Position numbers and translations under genes: made by a program. Shown one piece after another: positions 55,820 through 64,000 of a DNA stretch of 64,000 bases. The notes under the pieces were generated by a model that saw only the letters and a program-made list of their open reading frames with translations, searched no databases and was not told the origin of the DNA. Source of the stretch: Acinetobacter sp. ANC 4169 (GTDB taxonomy: Bacteria > Pseudomonadota > Gammaproteobacteria > Pseudomonadales > Moraxellaceae). The DNA lies in assembly GCF_002135355.1 (NCBI RefSeq), contig NZ_NEGE01000002.1, forward strand, positions 124,001 through 188,000. Direction: 5' to 3'. The stretch's first letter is position 1; each line of letters starts with the position of its first letter.

Positions 55820-57544
55820 ATGTCAGATTTTAATGCCCGCTTAAGCTCGTTATTGCCCGCATGGCAATGGCTGCGTCAATATACCCCAGCCAAATTTAAA
55901 TCTGACCTTCTTTCGGCCCTGATTGTCATCGCCATGCTGGTTCCGCAAGGCATGGCCTATGCCATGCTGGCTGGACTACCGCCTATTATGGGGCTGTATG
56001 CCAGTATTCTACCCATGATCATTTATGCCATGGTGGGGAGCAGCCCGACGCTTTCGATTGGCCCGGTCGCGATTATTTCCATGATGACCTTCGCGACGCT
56101 GAATCCCTTGTTTGAGGTTGGCTCTCCAGTTTATATACAGGCCGCCTGTCTGCTGGCAGTGATGGTTGGTATTATCTCTTTATTGCTCGGGATTTTCCGA
56201 TTCGGCTTTCTGATTCAGCTGATTAGCCATCCGGTGATCAAGAGTTTTATTATTGCCTCTGCCTTGCTGATTGCTTTAGGCCAGTTTAAATTTTTAGTCG
56301 ATATCCCGTTAAAAGCCAATAATCTTCCTGAATTTTTTCTAAGTGCCTGGCAGTACCTGCGTTATAGCCATATCGAAAGCTTCATTTTCGGGCTGCTTGC
56401 CTTAGTATTTCTGATTTATCTTCCCAGAGTTTTAAATTCCAATGCCATTCAAAGCCGGGTCGGTTCAACTGCTTTTATTGTTAAAGCCTTGCCTTTGGCC
56501 TTGGTGGTGATTTCGATTGCCGCGGTGTACTTTCTGGATTTAAAAGCGGTAGGCATTAAAACCGTAGGTGAAATCCCTTCAGGTTTTCCACCCATCAGCA
56601 TGCCCTACTGGAATATGGAACTGATCATCACCTTATTCCCCGGTGCAGCCATGATCGCCATGATTAGCTTTGTCGAGTCTTTATCTATTGCTCAGGCGAC
56701 GGCATTACAGCAACGCAGTCATTTAAATAGTAACCAGGAACTGATCGCGTTGGGTTTATCCAATTTAAGCGCGGGCTTAAGTTCGGCATTTCCGGTTACC
56801 GGTAGCTTATCGCGCACGGTGGTGAATGCGGATGCCGGTGCTAAAACACCGCTGGCAGGCGTGATATCCTCATTATTTATAGTCTTGGTTAGCCTCTATT
56901 TCACGGCTTTTTTCCGTGATTTGCCTTTGGCTATTCTGGCTGCAACCATTATTGTTTCAATCTGGAAACTGGTCGATTTCAAGCCCTTTATAGACACCTG
57001 GCGTTATTCCAAAGCAGATGGCATTGCAATGTGGATCACCTTCTTTGGCGTGCTGTGCATAGATATTTCGACCGGTTTGATACTGGGTATTGTCTCAACC
57101 TTTATTCTGCTGTTGTGGCGGATCAGCCGTCCGCATATTGCCGTGATTGGCCTGGTAGAAGGCACCCAGCATTTTAGAAATGTACAACGCCATGATGTAC
57201 TCACATCAAATAAAGTTCTGTCCATGCGTATAGATGAGAATCTGACCTTTTTAAATGCCAATACTTTTAAAGGTTTCCTGATTAATGCTGTGAGTCAGTA
57301 TGCTGATTTAGAGCATGTGGTCATTAACTGCTCCAGTATTAGTGCCATTGACCTGAGTGCGCTGGAAATGCTGGAAGATCTCAATGCCGAGTTAAATAAA
57401 CTGGAGATTAAACTGAATTTCTCCGAAATTAAGGGTCCAGTCATGGATAAATTACAGCATTCAAAACTGCTGAATCAGTTAAGTGGCCAGATTTATCTGA
57501 CTCATTTTCAGGCCATGCAAGAACTTTCACCAGAAGTCTTTTAA
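55820..57544 (+). CDS. SulP-family anion transporter with STAS domain
   Basis: Inner-membrane permease of 574 residues: about 12-14 helices with the family start AWQWLRQYTPAKFKSDLLSA, LVPQGMAYAMLAGLPPIMGLYASILP and the FPVTGSLSRTVVNADAGAKTPLAG motif, followed by a cytoplasmic STAS domain (about 435-560, INCSSISAIDLSALEML). SulP proteins carry sulfate, bicarbonate or C4-dicarboxylates; the substrate cannot be told here. The ribosome-binding site is weak. Monocistronic. Confidence 0.87.
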   Translation: MSDFNARLSSLLPAWQWLRQYTPAKFKSDLLSALIVIAMLVPQGMAYAMLAGLPPIMGLYASILPMIIYAMVGSSPTLSIGPVAIISMMTFATLNPLFEVGSPVYIQAACLLAVMVGIISLLLGIFRFGFLIQLISHPVIKSFIIASALLIALGQFKFLVDIPLKANNLPEFFLSAWQYLRYSHIESFIFGLLALVFLIYLPRVLNSNAIQSRVGSTAFIVKALPLALVVISIAAVYFLDLKAVGIKTVGEIPSGFPPISMPYWNMELIITLFPGAAMIAMISFVESLSIAQATALQQRSHLNSNQELIALGLSNLSAGLSSAFPVTGSLSRTVVNADAGAKTPLAGVISSLFIVLVSLYFTAFFRDLPLAILAATIIVSIWKLVDFKPFIDTWRYSKADGIAMWITFFGVLCIDISTGLILGIVSTFILLLWRISRPHIAVIGLVEGTQHFRNVQRHDVLTSNKVLSMRIDENLTFLNANTFKGFLINAVSQYADLEHVVINCSSISAIDLSALEMLEDLNAELNKLEIKLNFSEIKGPVMDKLQHSKLLNQLSGQIYLTHFQAMQELSPEVF

Positions 57545-57884
57545 GATGAATGGGATAAATATTGCAATACGCAATTTCTAAATTTCTAGTAGAGATATCT
57601 AAAATAATGCTGGATATCTCCTCAGTATTTTCATATAGCACTTAAAATAGATTGCAATAGAACGATTAAACATAATGCAGCACAGCAGAATGATCCGAAG
57701 CATTTGTATTATTTGAATATTTAAAAATCGGCAAAAATTTTATTAAAAACTGAAAATATCAACTTTAAAAATAAACAGTTAGTTTTTATATGGCAATTAT
57801 TTTTTAGCAAGATCATTTTTAGGTATAAAATGCCACCCATCTTTGTGATTTTTTTAGTCCTCGTATGTGTGACAAGGCACCTTT
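57545..57884. other. Gene-free gap with hairpin, SulP/SstT
   Basis: About 340 A+T-rich bases without a gene. GAGATATC (57592) pairs with GATATCTC (57613) in an 8-bp stem followed by a moderately T-rich tract and may terminate the SulP transcript. The rest should hold the sstT promoter. Confidence 0.45.
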
Positions 57885-59078
57885 ATGTTCTCTGCTTTAA
57901 TGCGTTTGAGTTTAGTCTCCCGAATTATTATCGCCATTATTTTAGGTATTGGTGTAGCTGTTTTGTGCCCCAATGTGGCTCCTTATCTAAGCCTATTGGG
58001 TGACTTATTTATTAAAGCACTTAAATCTGTTGCGCCTATTTTAGTTTTTGTCCTGGTTTTATCTTCCATTGCCAATTTTAAAGTCGGACATAGTGCCAAA
58101 ATCAAGCCCATTATGCTGATGTATGCAGTGGGTATGTTTCTGGCGGCATTAAGTGCCGTAGTTTCTAGCATGCTGTTTCCAAGCACATTATTTTTGGATG
58201 TTCCTGCGCAAACTGACCTTCAGGCGCCGGGCAGTCTGGTTCAGATTTTAAAAAATCTGCTGCTTAGTTTTGTAGCGAATCCTGTGGTTGCCATTAGTGA
58301 AGCAAACTTTATTGGGATTCTGGCCTGGGCGGTTGCTTTAGGTGCTGCGTTCCGTCATTCATCTGACAGCACGAAAGCTTTTTTAACCGATGCTGCTACT
58401 GCAGTGAACCAAGTGATTCGTCTGGTGATTAACTTTGCTCCAGTCGGTATTTTTGGTCTAGTTGCAGTGACCTTTGCTGAAGCCGGTTTAAGTACTTTTG
58501 AAAGCTATGCACAATTGTTGGCGGTATTGATTGGTACCATGTTTTTTGTGGCATTGGTGGTCAATCCGATTATGGTCGCCTTTGTTACCCGCGCGAACCC
58601 TTATCCATTGGTGCTTCAATGTTTGCGTGAAAGTGGTATTACTGCATTCTTTACCCGAAGTTCGGCAGCCAATATTCCGGTAAACCTGGATTTAGCCAAA
58701 CGTTTAGGCGTGAATGAATCTACCGCTAGTGTGGCTATTCCACTCGGTGCGACCATCAATATGGCTGGTGCTTCTGTAACGATTACCGTGCTTACTTTAG
58801 CTACTGTGAATACTTTGGGTATTTCGGTGGATTTCACCACCATGCTGGTTTTATCGGTACTTGCAACAATTTCAGCCTGTGGTGCCTCGGGTGTTGCCGG
58901 TGGATCTTTACTGCTGATTCCTGTGGCGTGTGGCCTGTTTGGGATCAGTTCAGATATTGCCATGCAAGTGGTGGCCATCGGTATGGTAATCAGTGTGTTA
59001 CAGGATTCGACCGAAACTGCATTAAATTCTTCAACAGATGTGCTATTTACTGCTGCTGTTGATCGCGGTTTAGATTAA
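57885..59078 (+). CDS. sstT: Serine/threonine:Na+ symporter
   Basis: Dicarboxylate/amino acid:cation symporter family (DAACS), 397 residues with eight helices and two hairpin loops. Characteristic motifs: [22 protein letters not shown] (HP1 serine-rich loop), [21 protein letters not shown] (helix 7) and [23 protein letters not shown] (HP2), all in the SstT form. Full length. Imports serine and threonine with sodium. The following YoaK-type gene is 32 bases away and may be co-transcribed. Confidence 0.92.
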   Translation: MFSALMRLSLVSRIIIAIILGIGVAVLCPNVAPYLSLLGDLFIKALKSVAPILVFVLVLSSIANFKVGHSAKIKPIMLMYAVGMFLAALSAVVSSMLFPSTLFLDVPAQTDLQAPGSLVQILKNLLLSFVANPVVAISEANFIGILAWAVALGAAFRHSSDSTKAFLTDAATAVNQVIRLVINFAPVGIFGLVAVTFAEAGLSTFESYAQLLAVLIGTMFFVALVVNPIMVAFVTRANPYPLVLQCLRESGITAFFTRSSAANIPVNLDLAKRLGVNESTASVAIPLGATINMAGASVTITVLTLATVNTLGISVDFTTMLVLSVLATISACGASGVAGGSLLLIPVACGLFGISSDIAMQVVAIGMVISVLQDSTETALNSSTDVLFTAAVDRGLD

Positions 59079-59110
59079 GATAGTCATTATTAAGTATTTT
59101 TTATGACGTT

Positions 59111-59785
59111 ATGCCTTTTCAAACTTTACCGCTTTGGGTTCAATTAGGGGCTTTTTTCCTTGCAGTCAATGCAGGGATGATTAACGTTCTCGGACTGGTG
59201 ACCGTATTGCATCAGTCCGTTTCCCATATGACCGGAAATGTCAGCATGCTGGCCATGGCTTTACTGAAGTGGGAACCGGATACAATTCTGTTCTTGGGCC
59301 TGGTTGTTCTATGTTATGTGACCGGTTCATTTTATAGCGGATTCATTCTTGGGAATAGCCAGTTTAAGTTAGGCAGCCGCTACGGTTTACCTTTAAGCCT
59401 GGTGGCTCTTTTTATCCTGTTGTGTTGGTTTTTGCTTCCCTATTTTCCACGTTATGCCTTACTTTGGGCATGTAGCGCCATGGGCGTACAAAATGCTATG
59501 GTAAGTCACTATAAAGGTACCATCATTCGGACAACGCACTTATCTGGCGTTTTGACGGATTTGGGTTTGGCGTTAGGCTATAAGTTACGTGGTCTAAAAG
59601 TAGAGCGTAGACGCATTATTCTTCACTTGCTCATTTTATTTGGATTTTTCCTTGGCGGTTTGCTTGCCAGCCTGATTTATCCTTATTTAAAATTAAATGC
59701 TTACCTTGTCCCAGCGATGTTAAGTTTGACACTTAGCTCAATTTACTGGGTTATTTACTATCGTTATCGGCAGACTCAAGAGTAA
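59111..59785 (+). CDS. YoaK (DUF1275) family membrane protein
   Basis: Inner-membrane protein of 224 residues with about six helices. DUF1275 features: AFFLAVNAGMINVLGLVTVLHQSVSHMTGNVS at the start and WACSAMGVQNAMVSHYKGTIIRTTHLSGVLTDLGLALG in the middle. Molecular function is not established for the family. Short gaps to sstT and the DUF2058 gene suggest one transcription unit. Confidence 0.85.
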   Translation: MPFQTLPLWVQLGAFFLAVNAGMINVLGLVTVLHQSVSHMTGNVSMLAMALLKWEPDTILFLGLVVLCYVTGSFYSGFILGNSQFKLGSRYGLPLSLVALFILLCWFLLPYFPRYALLWACSAMGVQNAMVSHYKGTIIRTTHLSGVLTDLGLALGYKLRGLKVERRRIILHLLILFGFFLGGLLASLIYPYLKLNAYLVPAMLSLTLSSIYWVIYYRYRQTQE

Positions 59786-59799
59786 TATCGGAATTTATT

Positions 59800-60336
59800 A
59801 TGGTCAAAAATGCATTACAGGCTCAATTGCTAAAAGCAGGTTTAGTTGATAACAAGAAAGCTAAAAAACTATCCAAACAGGCAGTCCATGAGCAGCGTAC
59901 CGGTCAAAGCGATGAAGCTGAATTAAAAGCAAAAATCGCACAGACTCAGCAAGAAAAGCTGGCGAAAGATCAGGCTTTGGATTTAGAAAAAAAACGCCTG
60001 TTACAGGGTAAAGAACTCAAAGCTGCCATTGTTCAAATGATCAACCAGCACAAAATTAAAGAGATTGATGGTGAGGTGGTCTATCAGTTTATTGATGACA
60101 ATAAAGTTAAAAAAATCTATCTCAATCAGCAGATTTATAATGCCTTGGTGGCGGGTTCATTAATCATTGCCAAAGAAGCCGAAAGTTATGCTGTTTTACC
60201 CAAAGCCTTGGCTGAGCGAATTAATGACAAGATGGAAGGCTTTATTATTGTCAATAATTCTGAACAGAATGAACAAACCACAGATGAAGATGATCCATAT
60301 GCAGCTTATGTGATTCCAGACGATTTAATGTGGTAA
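59800..60336 (+). CDS. DUF2058 protein
   Basis: Soluble, highly charged protein of 178 residues with the DUF2058 pattern: ALQAQLLKAGLVDNKKAKKLSKQ at the start, a long Lys/Gln/Glu-rich helix, then the globular IDGEVVYQFIDDNKVKKIYLNQQIYNALVAG segment and a late DDPYAAYVIPDDLMW end. No enzyme function is known. Probably the last gene of the sstT unit. Confidence 0.85.
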   Translation: MVKNALQAQLLKAGLVDNKKAKKLSKQAVHEQRTGQSDEAELKAKIAQTQQEKLAKDQALDLEKKRLLQGKELKAAIVQMINQHKIKEIDGEVVYQFIDDNKVKKIYLNQQIYNALVAGSLIIAKEAESYAVLPKALAERINDKMEGFIIVNNSEQNEQTTDEDDPYAAYVIPDDLMW

Positions 60337-60426
60337 GTTCGCTTCATCAATAGTTAAAATAATTCTCTATGCCAGTATTCATATTGGCATAGACTACAAG
60401 AACAGAATAATAATAAAAAATTAATC

Positions 60427-60463
60427 AATTCCAGCATCCACCCGGCTGGTGAATTTTGTTTTA
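60427..60463 (+). terminator. Terminator after DUF2058 gene
   Basis: AATTcCAGC and GCTGgtgAATT form a stem with a small bulge, followed by TTGTTTT. A second hairpin, CTATGCCA / TGGCATAG, lies at 60367-60392. Confidence 0.6.
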
Positions 60464-60550
60464 GTTCATGTATATAAAACGTTATCTTTATAATAATAAA
60501 AAAATAACCCTATAGACTGTTCCATAATTTGCAAATTTAAGGGTAAGTTT

Positions 60551-61822
60551 TTGGAACAATTGGCATTTATACAAAATATTCAGGACTGGTCAGATCAATA
60601 TCCCTGGCTGGAAATGTTGACTTCCTTAAGCCTGTTAATTCTACTGGCAATCGTTGCCAATTTTATTGCCAAGCAGGTGGTGGTTCGTGGAATTCGCCAA
60701 CTGATTTCCAAGATGAAATTTGTCAATCATGAAATTTTTGCCCAGCACAGTGTAATCCGACGGATTTCCAACATTGTGCCCGCTATTGTGATTATGAACG
60801 GAATTATCACTGTTCCACATCTTTCAGAAAAAGTAATTGTTTTTGTGCAGATGGCGGCACAGGCGTTTATTTTTCTTACTCTTGCTTTGGCCATCAGTGA
60901 ATTTTTAAGTATTTTCAATCTGGTTTATCAACGTAATCCCAAATCAAAAAACAAGCCGATTAAAGGCTATTTACAGCTGGTTAAACTGATTATTTTTATT
61001 GTCTGTGGCTTGATGATTTTAGGTACGTTCCTTAAAAAAGATGTCTTTACCTTGCTGGCAGGTTTTGGTGCCATGGCGGCAGTACTGATGCTGGTATTTC
61101 AAAATACCATTCTGTCTTTGGTGGCCTCGGTACAAATTTCATCTTATGACATGGTGCGCATTGGTGACTGGATAGAGATGCCTTCACTGAATGCCGATGG
61201 TGATGTCATTGATATGTCATTACATACCATTACAGTTCAGAATTTTGACAAGACCCTGACCACTATTCCGACCAATAAACTGGTGACAGATACTTTTAAA
61301 AACTGGCGCGGTATGGCTTATGCGGGAGCTCGGCGGATCAAAAGATCAATCTTTATCGATCAAAGCAGCGTGCATTTTATGACCCCGACTGAACAGCAGA
61401 AGCTGAAAGAATTTTTATTGCTGGATCAATATTTAAATAGCAAACATGATGAGCTGGAAAGCTTTAACCAGCAACTCTCGAACCAATCCTCATACAATCA
61501 GCGCCGTTTAACCAATTTAGGCACCTTCCGCGCCTATGTCGAGTTTTACTTAAAACAGCATTCCGGCATCGCGCAAAATCAATCGCTGATTATTCGGCAA
61601 TTACAGCCCACCAGTGAAGGCTTGCCACTGGAAATTTATGCTTTTGCAAATACCACGGTATGGAAGGATTATGAAGCAATACAATCCGATATCTTTGATC
61701 ATTTGATTGCCATTATTCCTGAATTTGGCTTGAAAGTTTATCAGGCGCCATCCGGTGCGGATTTCAGGCAATTCACGGCAAGCTCGGCAGATCAAGAAAA
61801 ATCCAGTGATCCTGAAGTTTAG
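60551..61822 (+). CDS. MscS-family mechanosensitive channel
   Basis: Inner-membrane channel of 423 residues. Helices at about 22-45, 78-100, 105-125 and 150-170; the pore helix and beta domain (LAGFGAMAAVLMLVFQNTILSLVASVQISSYDMVRIGDWIEMP) carry the MscS signature, followed by a cytoplasmic alpha/beta domain. The start appears to be a TTG preceded by AAGGGTAAG; no ATG gives a full N-terminus. Expected to release solutes on hypo-osmotic shock; it belongs to the YbdG/larger-loop branch rather than MscS proper, by length. Confidence 0.87.
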   Translation: MEQLAFIQNIQDWSDQYPWLEMLTSLSLLILLAIVANFIAKQVVVRGIRQLISKMKFVNHEIFAQHSVIRRISNIVPAIVIMNGIITVPHLSEKVIVFVQMAAQAFIFLTLALAISEFLSIFNLVYQRNPKSKNKPIKGYLQLVKLIIFIVCGLMILGTFLKKDVFTLLAGFGAMAAVLMLVFQNTILSLVASVQISSYDMVRIGDWIEMPSLNADGDVIDMSLHTITVQNFDKTLTTIPTNKLVTDTFKNWRGMAYAGARRIKRSIFIDQSSVHFMTPTEQQKLKEFLLLDQYLNSKHDELESFNQQLSNQSSYNQRRLTNLGTFRAYVEFYLKQHSGIAQNQSLIIRQLQPTSEGLPLEIYAFANTTVWKDYEAIQSDIFDHLIAIIPEFGLKVYQAPSGADFRQFTASSADQEKSSDPEV

Positions 61823-61933
61823 GCTTTTAAACGTCATGCTATAAAGTGCAATATTTAAAGCATGGTAATTTAAAGCATCCTACCGTTCCTGTTAGACTTG
61901 AATGATTCAGCTTCAGATAAGGCATCCCGGTTC

Positions 61934-63355
61934 ATGCAATTAATATGGTTTCGACAGGATTTACGTATACAGGATCATGCTGCACTTTGGCATGCGACTC
62001 AATCTGGAAACTGTATGGCCTTGGTGATTCTCTCACCTGAGCAATGGCAACGACATGATGATAGTCCTGCCAAGCAAATTTTTTATTTGCGCCAACTGGA
62101 AACTCTAAAATCCCAGCTCAATCAACTGAATATCCCCCTGCTCATCAAACAGATTCCCTTATGGGATGATGTCCCTCATCAATTGCTGCAACTTTGCCAG
62201 CAACTCAGCATTAATGCTGTACATGCCAATATCGAAATTGGAGTGAATGAATTAAAGCGTGATGCCCAGACCCAAAAAAAACTGGAAAAACATCAGATCT
62301 CCCTTGAGCTTTATCATGACCAGACGATTTTTCCCGTCGGTTCGATCTGCAATAAATCTCACCAGCCTTATCAAGTGTTTAGTGCTTTTAAAAAGCGCTG
62401 CTATGAACTTCTTAGCATCAGCCTGCCGCAATGTTATCCAGCAGTCGCACAGCAAGAAAAAATACAGCTGGACTTTGATTTGGGTCATGCGCTCATTAGC
62501 GCATCAACATCTATGCAAAGTCCTGACACAGATCAGTTACAGCAACTTTGGCCAGTAACCAAAGACTATGCATTAGAAGTGCTGGACAATTTTATCGATG
62601 CTAAAATAGAGCATTATCAACAGGAGCGGGATTTCCCTCACCTCAATTCCACCAGCCAGCTGTCGCCTTATTTGAATATTGGTGCGGTTTCAATCCGGCA
62701 GTGTTTACAGGCTATCTTTAGAAAGCAAGCAGGCTATTTCCATATCGACAATCTGGGACAGCAAACCTGGCTGGATGAATTGCTGTGGCGAGAATTTTAT
62801 CAACATATTCTTTATCAATTTCCTGCCGTTTCCAAACATCAACCGTTTAAGATCAATACTCAAAAGATTGAATGGCGAAATTCAGAGCAAGACCTGATTG
62901 CCTGGCAGCAAGGCCAAACCGGTATTCCGATTGTAGATGCGGGTATGCACCAGTTACTGCAAACCGGCTGGATGCATAATCGGGTACGCATGATTACTGC
63001 AATGTTTTTGACCAAGAACCTGCTGATTGATTGGCGTCTGGGTGAAAAATGGTTTATGCAGCATTTAATTGATGGCAATTTGGCAGCCAATAATGGCGGT
63101 TGGCAATGGTGTGCTTCAACGGGAACAGATTCGGTGCCCTATTTTCGGATTTTCAACCCGGTAAATCAATCGCAAAAATTTGATAAAAATGGCGATTATA
63201 TCCGTAAATGGGTACCGGAACTGGCGCATCTGGATGCAAAAAAAATTCATGAACCTTATGCTTTTGAACCAGCTCAAGCATTACATTACCCACGTCCCAT
63301 TGTGGATTTAAGCTTATCGCGCAAACGTGCCATAGAGGCATTTAAGGCGATATAA
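61934..63355 (+). CDS. phrB: Deoxyribodipyrimidine photolyase (CPD photolyase)
   Basis: Light-driven repair of cyclobutane pyrimidine dimers. The 473-residue product has the N-terminal antenna domain (MQLIWFRQDLRIQDHAALW) and the FAD/DNA domain with WLDELLWREFYQHI, IPIVDAGMHQLLQTGWMHNRVRM and NNGGWQWCASTGTDSVPYFRIFNP, the class I photolyase core. I chose ATG 61934 (AAGG 11 bases upstream); a TTG at 61898 would add 12 residues without a ribosome-binding site. Monocistronic. Confidence 0.92.
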   Translation: MQLIWFRQDLRIQDHAALWHATQSGNCMALVILSPEQWQRHDDSPAKQIFYLRQLETLKSQLNQLNIPLLIKQIPLWDDVPHQLLQLCQQLSINAVHANIEIGVNELKRDAQTQKKLEKHQISLELYHDQTIFPVGSICNKSHQPYQVFSAFKKRCYELLSISLPQCYPAVAQQEKIQLDFDLGHALISASTSMQSPDTDQLQQLWPVTKDYALEVLDNFIDAKIEHYQQERDFPHLNSTSQLSPYLNIGAVSIRQCLQAIFRKQAGYFHIDNLGQQTWLDELLWREFYQHILYQFPAVSKHQPFKINTQKIEWRNSEQDLIAWQQGQTGIPIVDAGMHQLLQTGWMHNRVRMITAMFLTKNLLIDWRLGEKWFMQHLIDGNLAANNGGWQWCASTGTDSVPYFRIFNPVNQSQKFDKNGDYIRKWVPELAHLDAKKIHEPYAFEPAQALHYPRPIVDLSLSRKRAIEAFKAI

Positions 63356-63724
63356 CTTTAGCTATCAATCATGAGTTCCCTTCCAAACCAGGCTAAGTCA
63401 AAATTCACTGAAATCCCTCCAGCTTTTGACTTGGCTCAATTCATCTAGATATCGCTTGAATAAGACCAAGCAAATTCAAAATCAATATTCTAGTCGTGAT
63501 TGTTTTCATTGATAAATAAAATTGACTTGAATAAATTATTCCATAAATTTAAATCATTTTTCTTTTCGTTAATTAAAAGGTAATCATTATTACTTACCAA
63601 TAAATTGAAATTGTACTAATGTTCCAGCTTTAGATTAATTTCAAATATGAGTTATTTTTTTAATTTTTAAAAGATATATAAATATGTCTTTGTATTTTAT
63701 TTCTAATATTTTACCAAAATGAGA
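63356..63724. other. AT-rich gene-free stretch
   Basis: About 370 bases, strongly A+T-rich in the right half, without a gene. A stem GCTAAGTCAAAA (63392-63403) with TTTTGACTTGGC (63424-63435) follows the photolyase gene and may be its terminator. Composition differs from the preceding 60 kb. Confidence 0.45.
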
Positions 63725-63985
63725 TCAATATAATGGTTGGGTTTTTCTTTTAAATTTAAAGAATTGTTTCTCTTTCATTACCTCGAAAATTTTTCCTGTT
63801 CCAGGATGAATAAAAGTATTATTTTCATTTAAATTAATCACCTTTTCCGTGATCACAATTTTAGGTAAGGGCAACCAGATCAATCCCTCGGGGTTTAAAA
63901 TCTTTTCAAAAACCTGCTCTACAATTATTTTAGTGCCACATGCACTTTTCGCACTCACCTCTTTTAGAATCAAAATTTTAGCCAT
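63725..63985 (-). CDS. Small protein of unknown function
   Basis: An 86-residue basic protein I do not recognise (starts MAKILILKEVSAKSACGTK, ends FKFKRKTQPLY). No signal peptide or membrane segment; predicted beta-rich middle (VITEKVINLNENNTFIHPGTGK). An AAGAG lies 9 bases before the ATG, and the frame fills the space, supporting a real gene. Located in A+T-rich DNA at the window's end, so it may belong to an island that continues to the right. Confidence 0.5.
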   Translation of the reverse strand: MAKILILKEVSAKSACGTKIIVEQVFEKILNPEGLIWLPLPKIVITEKVINLNENNTFIHPGTGKIFEVMKEKQFFKFKRKTQPLY

Positions 63986-64000
63986 TTTTTTTGCTCTTAT

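Overview
The window is a chromosomal segment from an Acinetobacter species. The main reasons are a BenM-type LysR protein matching the Acinetobacter BenM/CatM family residue for residue over long stretches, the ben/cat beta-ketoadipate genes with a benK-benP transporter/porin pair, a DcaP-type porin with a coiled-coil N-terminus, A+T-rich composition, and typical Acinetobacter intergenic palindromes. The catB-catC-catA order recalls the catB1C1A1 cluster described in Acinetobacter lwoffii K24 and differs from A. baylyi ADP1. I see no tRNA, rRNA, CRISPR array or intact mobile element.

Layout. 1-3.4 kb: end of a chaperone-usher pilus operon (usher, then a spore-coat-U-domain tip adhesin). 3.6-4.1 kb: a pyridoxamine-oxidase-fold stress protein. 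4.5-16.6 kb: leucine/isovalerate catabolism, with an acyl-CoA synthetase and a TetR regulator divergent from liuABCDE, an acetoacetate CoA-transferase pair and an AtoE-type transporter. 16.6-21.3 kb: an iron-regulated (Fur box) redox cluster with an NADPH flavodoxin reductase, a PepSY membrane protein, an ApbE-DUF2271 fusion and a divergent DUF4198 protein. 21.4-36.7 kb: a contiguous benzoate/catechol supercluster, benP-benK-benM on the minus strand and catBCA-benABCDE-catIJFD on the plus strand, carrying benzoate to succinyl-CoA plus acetyl-CoA. 36.8-38.8 kb: a sirtuin, a HAD phosphatase and a small lipoprotein. 39.3-45.2 kb: acetyl-CoA/short-chain acyl-CoA genes (CoA-transferase, thiolase, acyl-CoA dehydrogenase) and a divergent TetR gene. 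45.2-50.7 kb: LysR, cysK, plsB and a BigR-like ArsR regulator. 51.3-55.4 kb: two convergent c-di-GMP genes, one with a blue-light LOV domain, lying between an IS5-family and an IS3-family transposase scar. 55.8-64 kb: SulP, SstT, YoaK, DUF2058, MscS, photolyase and an AT-rich tail with a small gene of unknown function.

How the genes work together. The liu block feeds isovaleryl-CoA to acetoacetate and acetyl-CoA; the adjacent CoA-transferase activates acetoacetate, and thiolases in the window can cleave the product. The ben-cat block is self-contained: porin, two permeases, ring dioxygenation, ortho cleavage, CoA activation and thiolysis, apparently served by one LysR regulator that keeps the benzoate-sensing residues of BenM. 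The most unusual features are the merged ben-cat layout with a BenM-type control region in front of catB, the predicted LOV-regulated phosphodiesterase paired with a diguanylate cyclase between IS scars, and the Fur-box flavin/PepSY cluster with no obvious canonical flavinylation target.
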